From Nodosilinea sp. WJT8-NPBG4 (GTDB lineage: Bacteria > Cyanobacteriota > Cyanobacteriia > Phormidesmidales > Phormidesmidaceae): a stretch of 37,032 nucleotides of DNA. The translations under genes and the position numbers were made by a program. The stretch is taken from NCBI GenBank assembly GCA_019359285.1, contig JAHHHQ010000005.1, forward strand, positions 1-37,032. Reading direction: 5' to 3'. Shown piece after piece: positions 25,501 through 35,239 of the stretch. Below the pieces are notes generated by a model, which saw only the letters and a list, made by a program, of their open reading frames with translations, was not told where the DNA came from and did not search any database. Numbering within the stretch: the stretch's first letter is position 1; each line of letters opens with the position of its first letter.

Positions 25501-27717
25501 TTAGGATGACGCCGCTATTTCTCCAAAGCTTGCCTGCACCGCACAGTTTTTCCCTTGGGCCTTGGCTCGATAGAGACCTTGGTCAGCGGTGGCAATCAAG
25601 GTCGCAGAAGACAGCTGATTCTGGGGCACAACTGTTGCCACACCAAAGCTAAGCGTCATCAGGTCACTGACCTGAGATTGGGGATAGGACAGTTGTAGCG
25701 CCGCCAAATTGTCCTGAATGGCCTTGACCACGGCGATCGCCCCCTCAGCGGTGGTGTTTGGCAAAATAATTGCAAACTCTTCACCACCATAGCGGGCCGC
25801 CAAATCAGACGGACGCCTAGAGGCTTTGACAATGGCATCGGCCACCTGCCGTAGCGCATCGTCTCCGGCTAGGTGGCCATGGGTGTCGTTGTAGAGCTTG
25901 AAGCAGTCTACATCACACAAAATCAAAGACAGGGGAGACTGCTCTCGGGCCAGCCGCTGCCATTCTGCACTCAGCCGATCGTCGAAGCAGCGGCGGTTGG
26001 CCAGCTGGGTCAACCCATCTACCGAAGCCAGACGCTGAAGCTCTTGATTGGCGGTTTGCAGCTGGTGATACAGCTCCGCTTGCTGAATGGCGATCGCCGC
26101 CTGCCCAGCGAGTTGATACAACAAATTGATCTCCGACTGCTGCCACTGGCGCGTCCCGCTACACTGGTGAGCAATCAACAGCCCCCATAGCCGCTCTTTT
26201 TGCAGAATTGGCACAATCAAATTCGCCCGAATATTGAGGCTTTGAAGCAGTTCAACATGGCACGACATTAGCCCTGCCGTTTCAATGTCTTCGATCGCTC
26301 GGGTGTTGCCCTGCTGGTAGTAGGCCGCGTGGGTCGTCTTGAAGCAGGTATCCATCACATGGAAACCCAAAATAGACGGGCACCCCTCTGCCAAAGACTC
26401 CACTGCCACTAACCCGCTCCAGTCGGGTTCAAACCGATAGATTACGACTCGATCAACCTCAAACAGTTGGCGAACTTCATCCGCTGTAGTTTGAAGAATC
26501 TCATCTAGCTTCAACGACTGCCGAATGTGTTGAGTTACAGCCGCAACAATGCGCTCAGGTGCAGTTTGATGTTGTACTTGTTGCACCGCTGGCTGCGAAG
26601 GCGCTGGGGTGAGCGACACTGCTTTTGAGTTAAAGCACGGCGTCGTTTTGGCCGGTGTAGCAGCGGGTTTAGCAATCAAATAGCCTTGGGCAAAGGTAGC
26701 GCCTCGCTCCTGTAACCAGTTCAGCTCTTCAATACATTCAATCCCTTCCGCAACGGTTTGGATGTCTAGATTTTGCGCGATTTCTAAGAGCTTTTCAGTA
26801 ATAGAAGCTTTGTAGATATCAACGTGAACGTTTCGAATCAGCTCCATATCGAGCTTGACGAAATCGGGACGCAGCTGATGCAGTAGGTTCAAACCAGAAT
26901 ATCCAGACCCCAAATCGTCTAGGGCAACGGCAAAACCAGCTTCTCGATAATATTTCAAGACGGTTTTAAGGTGGTCTAGATCTTGAGGGTTATCTGACTC
27001 GACGACTTCAAACACAACCTGTTCGTGGCGAATGCCGGCTCTATCAATGGCATCTACCGTGCTCCGCAGACAAGACACCGGATCATACAGAGCTGTGGGA
27101 GAAAAGTTGATAAAAATACGCCCATCCAAGCTGTGCTGACTCGCTTGATTAATAGCACTAAGGCGAGCCACCCGGTCTAGCTGCGGCAACAAACCGGCTT
27201 CAGCTGCTAGCTCAAAAATAGGACCTGGCATAACTAAGTTGCCGTGCTCATCTAGCCCTCGGAAAAGGGATTCATACCCATAGATTTGAGCCGTGTCGTC
27301 AATTGAAACGATCGGTTGAAAATGACTGGTGACGCGATCGTTAGCCAACATATCTACGAGCCAATCGGACTGGCTGATTTTGATAAATCGCTGGAGGGAG
27401 GAAATGTCGCTAAAATCTTGCAGCTGGGGCTGCACTGCACCGCGTACAAATAGAACTTGAGTCTCTTTTAACTCCCTTGGGGCCACAATTTGAGCTAAGT
27501 GGCGAGCAACCTCTTGAGCTTGTCCCGCTTTGCAAGCCATGCTTAAACCTGGTCGCTCCTGCATGAGTTCAAACTCAAATGATTCCTGCTTCAGGAAAGG
27601 AACCACTTTCGCTAAGGTGTGGGGAACTGGAAACCAGAGAAACAGCCGCCCGGCTTCTCCTGCTCGACATCGACCAACGTTATGACAAGCACATGTCTTA
27701 GAGGCAGACATTCCCAT
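25501..27717 (-). CDS. EAL-cyanobacteriochrome-GGDEF photoreceptor for cyclic-di-GMP
   Basis: This encodes about 738 residues with a Cys-rich N-terminus (TCACHNVGRCRAGEAG), then an EAL domain at about 130-365, a bilin-type GAF at about 390-560 and a GGDEF at about 590-735. The EAL part has ESLFRG (Glu149), NFSP, EVVES, DDLGSG, VKLD and AEGIE, so phosphodiesterase residues look intact. The GAF has DTCF (Cys458) and SCHVELL (Cys486-His487). These are the DXCF second cysteine and the canonical chromophore cysteine, 28 apart as in TePixJ, which suggests a blue/green-type cyanobacteriochrome. The GGDEF reads GGEEF at 644-648 with RPSD before it as an I-site. ATG 27717 is preferred over TTG 27732. 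The net direction of cyclic-di-GMP change under light cannot be read from the sequence. Confidence 0.9.
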   Translation of the reverse strand: MGMSASKTCACHNVGRCRAGEAGRLFLWFPVPHTLAKVVPFLKQESFEFELMQERPGLSMACKAGQAQEVARHLAQIVAPRELKETQVLFVRGAVQPQLQDFSDISSLQRFIKISQSDWLVDMLANDRVTSHFQPIVSIDDTAQIYGYESLFRGLDEHGNLVMPGPIFELAAEAGLLPQLDRVARLSAINQASQHSLDGRIFINFSPTALYDPVSCLRSTVDAIDRAGIRHEQVVFEVVESDNPQDLDHLKTVLKYYREAGFAVALDDLGSGYSGLNLLHQLRPDFVKLDMELIRNVHVDIYKASITEKLLEIAQNLDIQTVAEGIECIEELNWLQERGATFAQGYLIAKPAATPAKTTPCFNSKAVSLTPAPSQPAVQQVQHQTAPERIVAAVTQHIRQSLKLDEILQTTADEVRQLFEVDRVVIYRFEPDWSGLVAVESLAEGCPSILGFHVMDTCFKTTHAAYYQQGNTRAIEDIETAGLMSCHVELLQSLNIRANLIVPILQKERLWGLLIAHQCSGTRQWQQSEINLLYQLAGQAAIAIQQAELYHQLQTANQELQRLASVDGLTQLANRRCFDDRLSAEWQRLAREQSPLSLILCDVDCFKLYNDTHGHLAGDDALRQVADAIVKASRRPSDLAARYGGEEFAIILPNTTAEGAIAVVKAIQDNLAALQLSYPQSQVSDLMTLSFGVATVVPQNQLSSATLIATADQGLYRAKAQGKNCAVQASFGEIAASS

Positions 27718-27906
27718 AGCTAAGTTCCGCAAACATGGACGATTAAAGCTAGTATTCCCAGCCCCATCTAGAGAAGGCCATGAGTTAGGCTAGATGGCCC
27801 AATTTTTTAGTTAGATCGTCTCGATCAATTTTGCGATCGCTTTAGTTTGAGTAAACTCCGACTAGCTTGCTGGACAATGACACAAACCCGTAAAATTTTA
27901 ACTCTA

Positions 27907-28464
27907 TTAAACATTGCGAATCACCCGGCAGGGATTGCCCACAGCCACAACGCTGGCAGGTATTGATTTGGTCACTACGCTGCCCGCGCCGATGGAGGTA
28001 TTATCGCCAATTGTCACCCCTGGGCAGACAATTACGCCACCCCCCAGCCACACATTGCTGCCGATAGTAATGGGAGCCGCCATCTCTAACCCACTCAGCC
28101 GTACCGCTGGGTCAGTGGGATGGTAGGCCGTGTAAATCTGCACATTAGGTGCCATCAGCACGTTGTCGCCAATCGTCACCCAGTTGCAGTCGAGAATGGT
28201 GCAGTTGGTGTTGAGGTAGAGGTTTTTGCCGGCTCGGATATGATCGCCGTAGTCGCAGAAAAAAGGGGGCGTAATCTCAAAATCGGGGCCAATGGTGTGA
28301 AAGAGCGATCGCACCACCTCCTGCCGCACCTCAAGTTCGCCAGGCCGAGCATAGTTAAAGCGATACAGCTGCTCCTGAGTCTGCCGCCGCATCGCCACCA
28401 GCTCGGGATCCGCTCCCAGATACAGCTCATGGGCCAGCATCTTCTCCCGCTCGGTTTTCGCCAT
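27907..28464 (-). CDS. maa: Sugar O-acetyltransferase (maltose acetyltransferase type)
   Basis: This is a hexapeptide-repeat acetyltransferase that moves acetyl from acetyl-CoA to a sugar hydroxyl. Of its 185 residues, the N-terminal helical domain starts with KTEREKMLAHELYLGADPEL, typical of the Maa/LacA/NodL group. The left-handed beta helix then carries repeated I-G-x-N/D turns (VTIGDNVLM, ITIGSNVWLGGG, VTIGDNTSIGAGS). The catalytic His is in YTAYHPTDP. Length and order are complete. The true sugar is unknown: maltose, lactose and Nod-factor glucosamine enzymes share this pattern. It precedes a HIP1-containing gap with the photoreceptor gene downstream on the same strand. Confidence 0.92.
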   Translation of the reverse strand: MAKTEREKMLAHELYLGADPELVAMRRQTQEQLYRFNYARPGELEVRQEVVRSLFHTIGPDFEITPPFFCDYGDHIRAGKNLYLNTNCTILDCNWVTIGDNVLMAPNVQIYTAYHPTDPAVRLSGLEMAAPITIGSNVWLGGGVIVCPGVTIGDNTSIGAGSVVTKSIPASVVAVGNPCRVIRNV

Positions 28465-28527
28465 CGAGGCTACCCCTCTCTAGACCAAGCCTCTAGGGTA
28501 CTGTGAGAACCCTAGGATCTTTCCCAC

Positions 28528-29598
28528 CTAAGGATTCAAGGTTATACCTGCGTTGTCAACGATGACGGCGATCGGCCCGCCCCCCGATGGCCCCTGGTGC
28601 TCGCTGCCGCCCGACACATAGATCATCGGGTCTTGCACAACGGCGGCGATCGCCGCCCCCACTACTGCCCTAGCCATCCGGGTGTGATTGATATCAGAAT
28701 CGTCGAGCATGGTGTGGCGGTGCCCGAGCAGCTGCCCCGAGGGGTCGGCTTCGGCCTTGGCAAACACATTCACGATCTGGCCGTCTTCGCCCACCCCCCC
28801 GGCGCTGTGGATAGCTCGGTTGACGGCGGCGATATCGAGGGCGTGGGCCATGACGCTGTGGCCAATACGGTAGTGGCTATGGGTCTGGGGGGCATTGCCC
28901 AGCACCAAGATTTCGCAGTTTTGCAGCTCGACCCCCGCTGAGGTCGAAGCCACACATGAGTAGAGGCGGTAGTTGTGGCAAATGTCAGTGGCGGTGAGAT
29001 CACCCCGCGGCACTTCACCCAGGGCTAGGGCGACCCCAAGGGCCGAGGCCCCCCGCGAGTAGGCCATCGATTTATAGCTGTCCTGGGTAATGGTGGATTG
29101 GGTGGAGCGAGCCGCCGTGATCAGCGGGCATTTAATTTGCACAAAGTGAACTGCCTCGGCGGTGAGGCCAGCGGCGGCGATCGCCCGCTCTACCCCCGCC
29201 GCCACCTCCTCCACCATCGTCAACGTGCCAATTTCATCGGTCGAGAAGTCGCGGGTGTGGCAAACCCCCAGGGCCAGTCCAGGCTGAGTTGGCCCCGTCA
29301 GTCCCTCGCTCTGGCGGGTAAACACCGTCATGTGAGGGCTTAGCACCCCCTCAGTGCCCCCCGACATGACAAACACTACCTGGTTGGTCAGCTCGTCGCC
29401 GATCAGACCCCGCAGGTATCCCTTTAAGGTGGCTACCGCAAACCCACGGGTGAAATCATTCACGCAGCCGTTGCCCTCGGTTTTGCCCAAAATCGCCACA
29501 ATGGTTTTGGGGTCTAAGGTTCCTTGCTGCACCAGTGCGGCTAGACCGCTCAGGTCGTCGGGGCCACTCTGGGCGATCTTAAATACATCAACTTTCAT
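28528..29598 (-). CDS. atzD: Cyanuric acid amidohydrolase/barbiturase family ring-opening hydrolase
   Basis: Enzymes of this family open cyanuric acid (or barbituric acid in one branch) by hydrolysis; they use three Lys-Ser pairs from three similar domains. The sequence shows each pair: GKTEGNG (Lys39) with SGGTEG (Ser79), VQIKCPL with ASTSAG, and AKAEAD with [29 protein letters not shown] family text is present (here [15 protein letters not shown]), and the closing GGGPIAVI is conserved. I chose ATG 29598 (MKVDVFKI), which aligns with known members; an earlier start would add 26 unrelated residues. Length is about 356. AtzD-type activity is favoured over barbiturase by overall similarity recalled from memory, but the substrate is not proven. 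No biuret or allophanate hydrolase is in the window. Confidence 0.88.
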   Translation of the reverse strand: MKVDVFKIAQSGPDDLSGLAALVQQGTLDPKTIVAILGKTEGNGCVNDFTRGFAVATLKGYLRGLIGDELTNQVVFVMSGGTEGVLSPHMTVFTRQSEGLTGPTQPGLALGVCHTRDFSTDEIGTLTMVEEVAAGVERAIAAAGLTAEAVHFVQIKCPLITAARSTQSTITQDSYKSMAYSRGASALGVALALGEVPRGDLTATDICHNYRLYSCVASTSAGVELQNCEILVLGNAPQTHSHYRIGHSVMAHALDIAAVNRAIHSAGGVGEDGQIVNVFAKAEADPSGQLLGHRHTMLDDSDINHTRMARAVVGAAIAAVVQDPMIYVSGGSEHQGPSGGGPIAVIVDNAGITLNP

Positions 29599-29641
29599 CG
29601 CCGATAACTTCCCCAGCAAACTCAGTGGGCTGCAATTGCAA

Positions 29642-29690
29642 AGCCCCGGCTCCCTAAGAAACCGGGGCTCTAGCACCCCCTAAAAGGGGG
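29642..29690. terminator. Two stem-loops between the transketolase-like gene and the ring-opening hydrolase
   Basis: AGCCCCGG/CCGGGGCT (29642-29649 with 29662-29669) and CCCCC-TAAAA-GGGGG (29676-29690) lie in the 102-base gap between the two minus-strand genes. They could terminate or attenuate transcription leaving the upstream transketolase-like gene. No good T-run follows, and the AGCCCCGG stem resembles a common cyanobacterial intergenic repeat, so the role is uncertain. Confidence 0.5.
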
Positions 29691-29700
29691 ACAGGGGGAT

Positions 29701-31602
<1,902 letters not shown>

Positions 31603-31970
31603 AGTGTTTCGTCCTATAGGCTGGTGAGAGAGAGGCGTGGAGCAAAGCTAGGTTTTTTTATAGAGAGCAAGTCCACCGCTCAAATTTGGATAGCAAAAAT
31701 CCACTACCTCCATCATTCAATACTCTGGCAAGGCTGTGAAGTTTTATTCGGTAAGAGTTGGTTAAGGGCAAAGAGGGTAGATGGGTGAGGAGTGGATGGG
31801 TAGAGAGGTAGTCCTCATAGTCTCTAGGGTAGGTGATGCCCTGGATCCTACCTATCGGATATGGTCACCGACACCGACTTCAACCCCATTAGCACCGACG
31901 AGCGGTTTCAATTGCTGGTGGAGGGGGGCTGATAAGTAGATGAGTAGATTGGGGATTTAAAGTGGGGGCT
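31603..31970. other. Intergenic region upstream of the transketolase-like gene, with a short gene remnant
   Basis: The left part (31603-31680) should hold the promoter of the transketolase-like gene. At 31860-31934 the plus strand reads MVTDTDFNPISTDERFQ and a few further residues to a stop, which is like the C-terminal end of TPR or Ser/Thr-kinase-associated proteins that finish with D-F-x-P-L-x-x-D-x-R-F-Q. It is too short to be a gene and is probably a leftover from a deletion. Nothing else is recognisable. Confidence 0.45.
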
Positions 31971-32192
31971 ATGAGCCAAGATCCTTTTGCTGACGCTGCT
32001 GTTACCGTATCGGCTGATCTACAGCTCACCATTCCGAGTGCAGTAGGCAAGTCATTGAGGCTATCTGAAGGGCAGCGCTTTCAGGTTGTGCGGTATCAAG
32101 ACCGCATCGAGCTAATCCCCATTCACCCAGTACAAGCACTCAGAGGCTTTCTCAAAGGCATGGATACAGACCTAGATAAAGATACCAATTAG
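31971..32192 (+). CDS. AbrB/MazE/SpoVT-type antitoxin-like protein
   Basis: This encodes 73 residues with the swapped-hairpin AbrB pattern: a strand TVSADLQLTIPSAVGKSL followed by LSEGQRFQVVRYQDRIELIPI. The tail ALRGFLKGMDT is of the kind used by such antitoxins to wrap a PIN-domain (VapC) toxin. No PIN gene follows; instead DUF4160 and DUF2442 genes do. ATG 31971 is preferred; GTG 31962 would add three residues. It probably acts as a DNA-binding autoregulator. The two-base gap to the next gene suggests one transcript. Confidence 0.75.
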   Translation: MSQDPFADAAVTVSADLQLTIPSAVGKSLRLSEGQRFQVVRYQDRIELIPIHPVQALRGFLKGMDTDLDKDTN

Positions 32193-32194
32193 CA

Positions 32195-32440
32195 ATGCCA
32201 GAGATTATAAGGTTCTACGGAATCATCAAGGTTTTCTTTGGCGATCATCCACTGCCTCACTTTCACCCGATTTACGGCGAATATAACGCCTTGGTAAGTA
32301 TCGAATCTTTAGAAATCATAGAAGGTGATTTACTAAGCCGTGCTCAGAAGATGGTGATCGACTGGGCTGAAATGTATCAGCAAGATCTGTGAAAGATGTG
32401 GAATAACCAAGAGTTTCGGAAGCTACCTCCTTTGAAATAA
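32195..32440 (+). pseudogene. DUF4160 gene interrupted by a premature stop
   Basis: The first 65 codons match DUF4160: M-P-E-I-I-RFYGIIKVFFGDH, PHFHPIYGEYNA, then an I-E-x-L-E-I-I-EG region and WAEMYQQDL. A TGA at 32390 stops the frame, but the same frame continues with KMWNNQEFRKLPPLK and ends at TAA 32440, which is the expected family C-terminus. One codon change (Leu to TGA) therefore explains the truncation. The 65-residue product lacks the last helix and tail. DUF4160 and DUF2442 genes often occur side by side and are suspected toxin-antitoxin-like partners. Confidence 0.65.
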
Positions 32441-32453
32441 GGTCGATATAGGC

Positions 32454-32813
32454 ATGAAATACCCAAAAGTCTATCGGGCTGAGGCAGTTAGCGATCGCAT
32501 TCTTAGAGTTACCTTCACCAATCAAGATATCAAAGACTACGACATCAGCCCGCTTTTAGAAAAACCAATGTTTGCACCCCTTCGACAGCCTGCTTTTTTT
32601 AAGAGCTTTACCCTTGAGTCAGGTGGGTACGGAATCGTTTGGAACGAGGACATTGATATCAGTGAGTACGAGCTGTGGAAGCACGGTATAACACCTAAAA
32701 CTGATGCAGATTTAAATTCCACTAGCCCCGACCAAGGACATTTCCCCCAGCCGCTCAACCCAATGTTAAAGCCCGCTTACTACCTTAGCAAGCGGGCTTT
32801 GGGTACAGAGTGA
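32454..32813 (+). CDS. DUF2442 protein
   Basis: The protein has 119 residues. The DUF2442 domain occupies about 5-80: VYRAEAVSDRILRVTFTNQ, a D-Y-D-I-S-PLL motif, FKSFTLESGGYGIVWN and ending DISEYELWKHG. Such domains resemble the NE0471 N-terminal fold and are common partners of DUF4160. The last 40 residues are not part of the usual domain, and their DNA contains a strong terminator hairpin (32768-32800), so the natural end may once have been earlier. It lies 13 bases after the DUF4160 remnant. Confidence 0.85.
   Translation: MKYPKVYRAEAVSDRILRVTFTNQDIKDYDISPLLEKPMFAPLRQPAFFKSFTLESGGYGIVWNEDIDISEYELWKHGITPKTDADLNSTSPDQGHFPQPLNPMLKPAYYLSKRALGTE
32768..32800. terminator. Intrinsic-terminator-like hairpin inside the 3' end of the DUF2442 gene
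   Basis: AAAGCCCGCTT and AAGCGGGCTTT form a perfect eleven-pair stem around an eleven-base loop. It has a short A-run before and T-run after the GC core, as in a bidirectional terminator, and lies between convergent genes (DUF2442 and the 55-residue gene). Unusually, it is within the DUF2442 reading frame. Confidence 0.7.
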
Positions 32814-32835
32814 GTTGTCAAAAACCATGCTTTTT

Positions 32836-33003
32836 CTAGAGAGTTTCGACCGTTTCGGCGTAGGTATCGCCATCAAAGGGCTGTACCCCAGTTTTGGGAT
32901 AGTTGTCATCGTCGGGGCCAAAGATTCTGCTGACAGGCTCAGCAAAATATTGCATTAACCCATCAAAAAAGTAGCCAAATACTGAGAGATTCAGACCTTT
33001 CAT
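32836..33003 (-). CDS. 55-residue conserved-looking cyanobacterial protein
   Basis: This short minus-strand gene encodes a protein that starts MKGLNLSVFGYFFDGLMQYF, has the central VSRIFGPDDDNYPKTG and ends with an acidic tail containing QPFDGDTYAE. ATG 33003 is preceded by GAGG at seven bases, a good Shine-Dalgarno position. The first half is amphipathic and could associate with a membrane; the second half is acidic. The FGYFFDG and IFGPxxDNYPxTGxQPF pattern recalls a small family found in many cyanobacteria, but I cannot name it. Function unknown. Confidence 0.65.
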   Translation of the reverse strand: MKGLNLSVFGYFFDGLMQYFAEPVSRIFGPDDDNYPKTGVQPFDGDTYAETVETL

Positions 33004-33219
33004 GACTGGCACCTCGCGGCTTAAGGATATTGATGTAGGCGATTGTAGCGATGCTTGTAGCGGGTCAGGGCTTAGTTGTTTGGTGTACCCTGATACTTAA
33101 ATGCTACGGGATCACCCGAGGCTGGCGGTGTCACAGTGACCATTCTTTACAGCGGTTGGCAAGTTGTAATATATGGAGTGCACCCTTAACGATTTGGCTT
33201 ACCAGTAAGGAGAGTTCCT

Positions 33220-34404
33220 GTGAAACGCAGTCACGCGGCGATCGCTATTTTGTGCGGCCTCATGGGCGGTTGGGTGGTTATTCCCAATGCTCAAGCTGCT
33301 GCTCCAGCGACGCCTTCCCAAGCTTTGAACGATTTTGGGCAGGCTCCTGGCCCGGTGCCGCCACTGTGGCTGGCCCAAAACAGCAGCAACGGCAGCAATG
33401 GCCTTAGTACCGCCCAGCAAGAGCAGGTCGATGAGCTGCTGCGCCAGGGTCAGGCCAAGGTCACAGCCCGCGACTACGCCGGGGCGATCGCCGCCTATCA
33501 GCAGGCGGTTGCCATTGACAGCCGCAACCCCCGGTTGTTTTCGGGCATTGGCTACCTCTACGTGCAGCAGGAGAACTACGACGAGGCGATCGATGCCTAC
33601 CAAAGCGCGATCGCCCTGGACGGCAGCAACCTGGCTTTTCGCTACGGTCTAGCCCACAGCCAGTACAAAAACGGCCAGCTTGACGATGCGCTGTCCACCT
33701 ACGAGGGCATTCTCAGCACTAATCCTCGGGAGGTCAACGCCCACCTGGGGATTGGCGGCATTCAAATTGAGCGCAGCGACTTCGACGGAGCGCTGACCAC
33801 CTACCAGAGTCTGGCCCGCATTGCCCCGGGCAACGCCCAGGTTTATACGGCGCTGGGGTCGCTCTACATTCAGCAGGAGGACTATGACCAGGCCCTCACC
33901 TACCTAAACGAGGGGCTGCGTTCTAACCCCAACGATGGGGATCTCCGCGTCAGTGTGGCCAACATCTACATCCTGCAAGAAAACTACCCCGAGGCAACCA
34001 AAAACCTGCGCGAAGCGCTGCGGGTAGAGCCTCAAAACGCCAATGCTCAGCACCAGATGGGCTATGTGCTTTACCAACAGGGCGATCGCGAGGCCGCCTT
34101 TGACTACCTGGTGCGGGCGGTGCGCCTCGACCCTGAGCTAGTTGCCGCCCACGCTCTGCTAGGTGAGCTGCTGCTCGAACGGGAGCAATACCTCCAGGCT
34201 GTGCTCTCCTACCGCAAGGTAGTCGATGCTCTACCCAGTGACCCCGCCGCCTTTTATAACTTGGGCTTGGCGCTCCACGGGCAGGGGCTAGAGGCCCAGG
34301 CGCTCTCGAACCTGGAGTTGGCGGCAATTCTATATAGCCGCCAGGGCAATACCGAAGGGGCCGCCCGCGCCCGCGAGCTGATGGCCTTCTGGGGCTACGA
34401 GTAG
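33220..34404 (+). CDS. Secreted or periplasmic tetratricopeptide-repeat protein
   Basis: This encodes 394 residues. A signal peptide (about 1-26: basic MKRSHA, the hydrophobic AIAILCGLMGGWVVI, cleavage near AQA) is followed by a linker. About nine consecutive TPR units then run from residue 66 to the end, each close to 34 residues with the G/Y/A pattern (for example AIAAYQQAVAIDSRNP and AIDAYQSAIALDGSNL). It is a scaffold for protein-protein contact outside the cytoplasm; partners are unknown. The GTG start at 33220 is supported by AAGGAGAG just upstream. The nei gene begins six bases after its stop codon, so the two are probably co-transcribed. Confidence 0.88.
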   Translation: MKRSHAAIAILCGLMGGWVVIPNAQAAAPATPSQALNDFGQAPGPVPPLWLAQNSSNGSNGLSTAQQEQVDELLRQGQAKVTARDYAGAIAAYQQAVAIDSRNPRLFSGIGYLYVQQENYDEAIDAYQSAIALDGSNLAFRYGLAHSQYKNGQLDDALSTYEGILSTNPREVNAHLGIGGIQIERSDFDGALTTYQSLARIAPGNAQVYTALGSLYIQQEDYDQALTYLNEGLRSNPNDGDLRVSVANIYILQENYPEATKNLREALRVEPQNANAQHQMGYVLYQQGDREAAFDYLVRAVRLDPELVAAHALLGELLLEREQYLQAVLSYRKVVDALPSDPAAFYNLGLALHGQGLEAQALSNLELAAILYSRQGNTEGAARARELMAFWGYE

Positions 34405-34410
34405 TAGCCC

Positions 34411-35239
34411 ATGCCCGAAGGCCCCGAGATTCGCCGTGCTGCCGACAAGCTCCATCGGGCGATCGCAGGCCACATCGCCGCCGATGTGTTCTTTGCCTTC
34501 GACCACCTCAAACCTTATGAGGAGAAGCTGATCGGCCGCACGGTGACGGCGGTGAAGCCCTACGGCAAGGCCATGGTCACCTACTTTGACAACGGGCTGG
34601 GGGTCTATAGCCACAACCAGCTCTATGGCATTTGGGTGATCTGCAAACCTGATGCCGTCCCCGCCACCCGTCGCCAGCTACGTTTTGCGGTGCATACCCC
34701 CCGTCGGTGGGCGCTGCTCTACAGTGCCTCAGAGATTGAGGTGCTCAATGCAGAGGCGGTGCCGACCCCATCCCTACATTGCCAAACTTGGCCCCGACAC
34801 GCTCGCTACCGCCGTTACTCCAGCGGCGGTAGCAGAACGCACTCTGAGCGCCCCCTTTCGCCGCCGCCAGTTTGCCACCCTGCTGCTCGATCAAGGGTTC
34901 CTCGGTGGCATCGGCAACTATTTGCGCACTGAAATTCTTTATGTGGCGGGCATTCACCCCAGCCAGCGGCCCGTAGACTGCACGCCCGCTCAAATCGCCG
35001 CCTTTGCCGAGGCCGCTCTGGACCTGCCCCAGCAGTCATACCGGCACAACGGCATTACCAATGACTTAGCCCTGGCTACCCACCTTAAGCAGACCGGCTA
35101 CCGCCGCCGCGACTACCGCCACTGGGCCTTTGGCCGCCAGGGCAAACCCTGCCACCGCTGCGGTGAAACCATCGCCAAGATCATGATCGGCGGCAGGCGT
35201 TGCTATATCTGCCCTCAGTGCCAGCCGATCAACCACTAG
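34411..35239 (+). pseudogene. nei: Endonuclease VIII (Nei) gene with a one-base frameshift
   Basis: Nei removes oxidised pyrimidines from DNA and cuts the strand by beta/delta elimination. The start MPEGPEIRRAADKL carries the catalytic Pro1-Glu2 (after Met removal) and is diagnostic for Nei rather than MutM. The conserved GKAM lysine and YSHNQLYG follow. After AEAVPT the frame is lost. The expected continuation HPYIAKLGPD is found one base out, starting at 34769, and then runs intact through QFATLLLDQGFLGGIGNYLR to the zinc finger CHRCGE and CPQC near the end (35239). An extra C in the run CCCC at 34766-34769 explains it. Without the correction the product ends at 34932 and lacks the zinc finger. 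It overlaps the convergent TldE gene by 11 bases. Confidence 0.88.
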
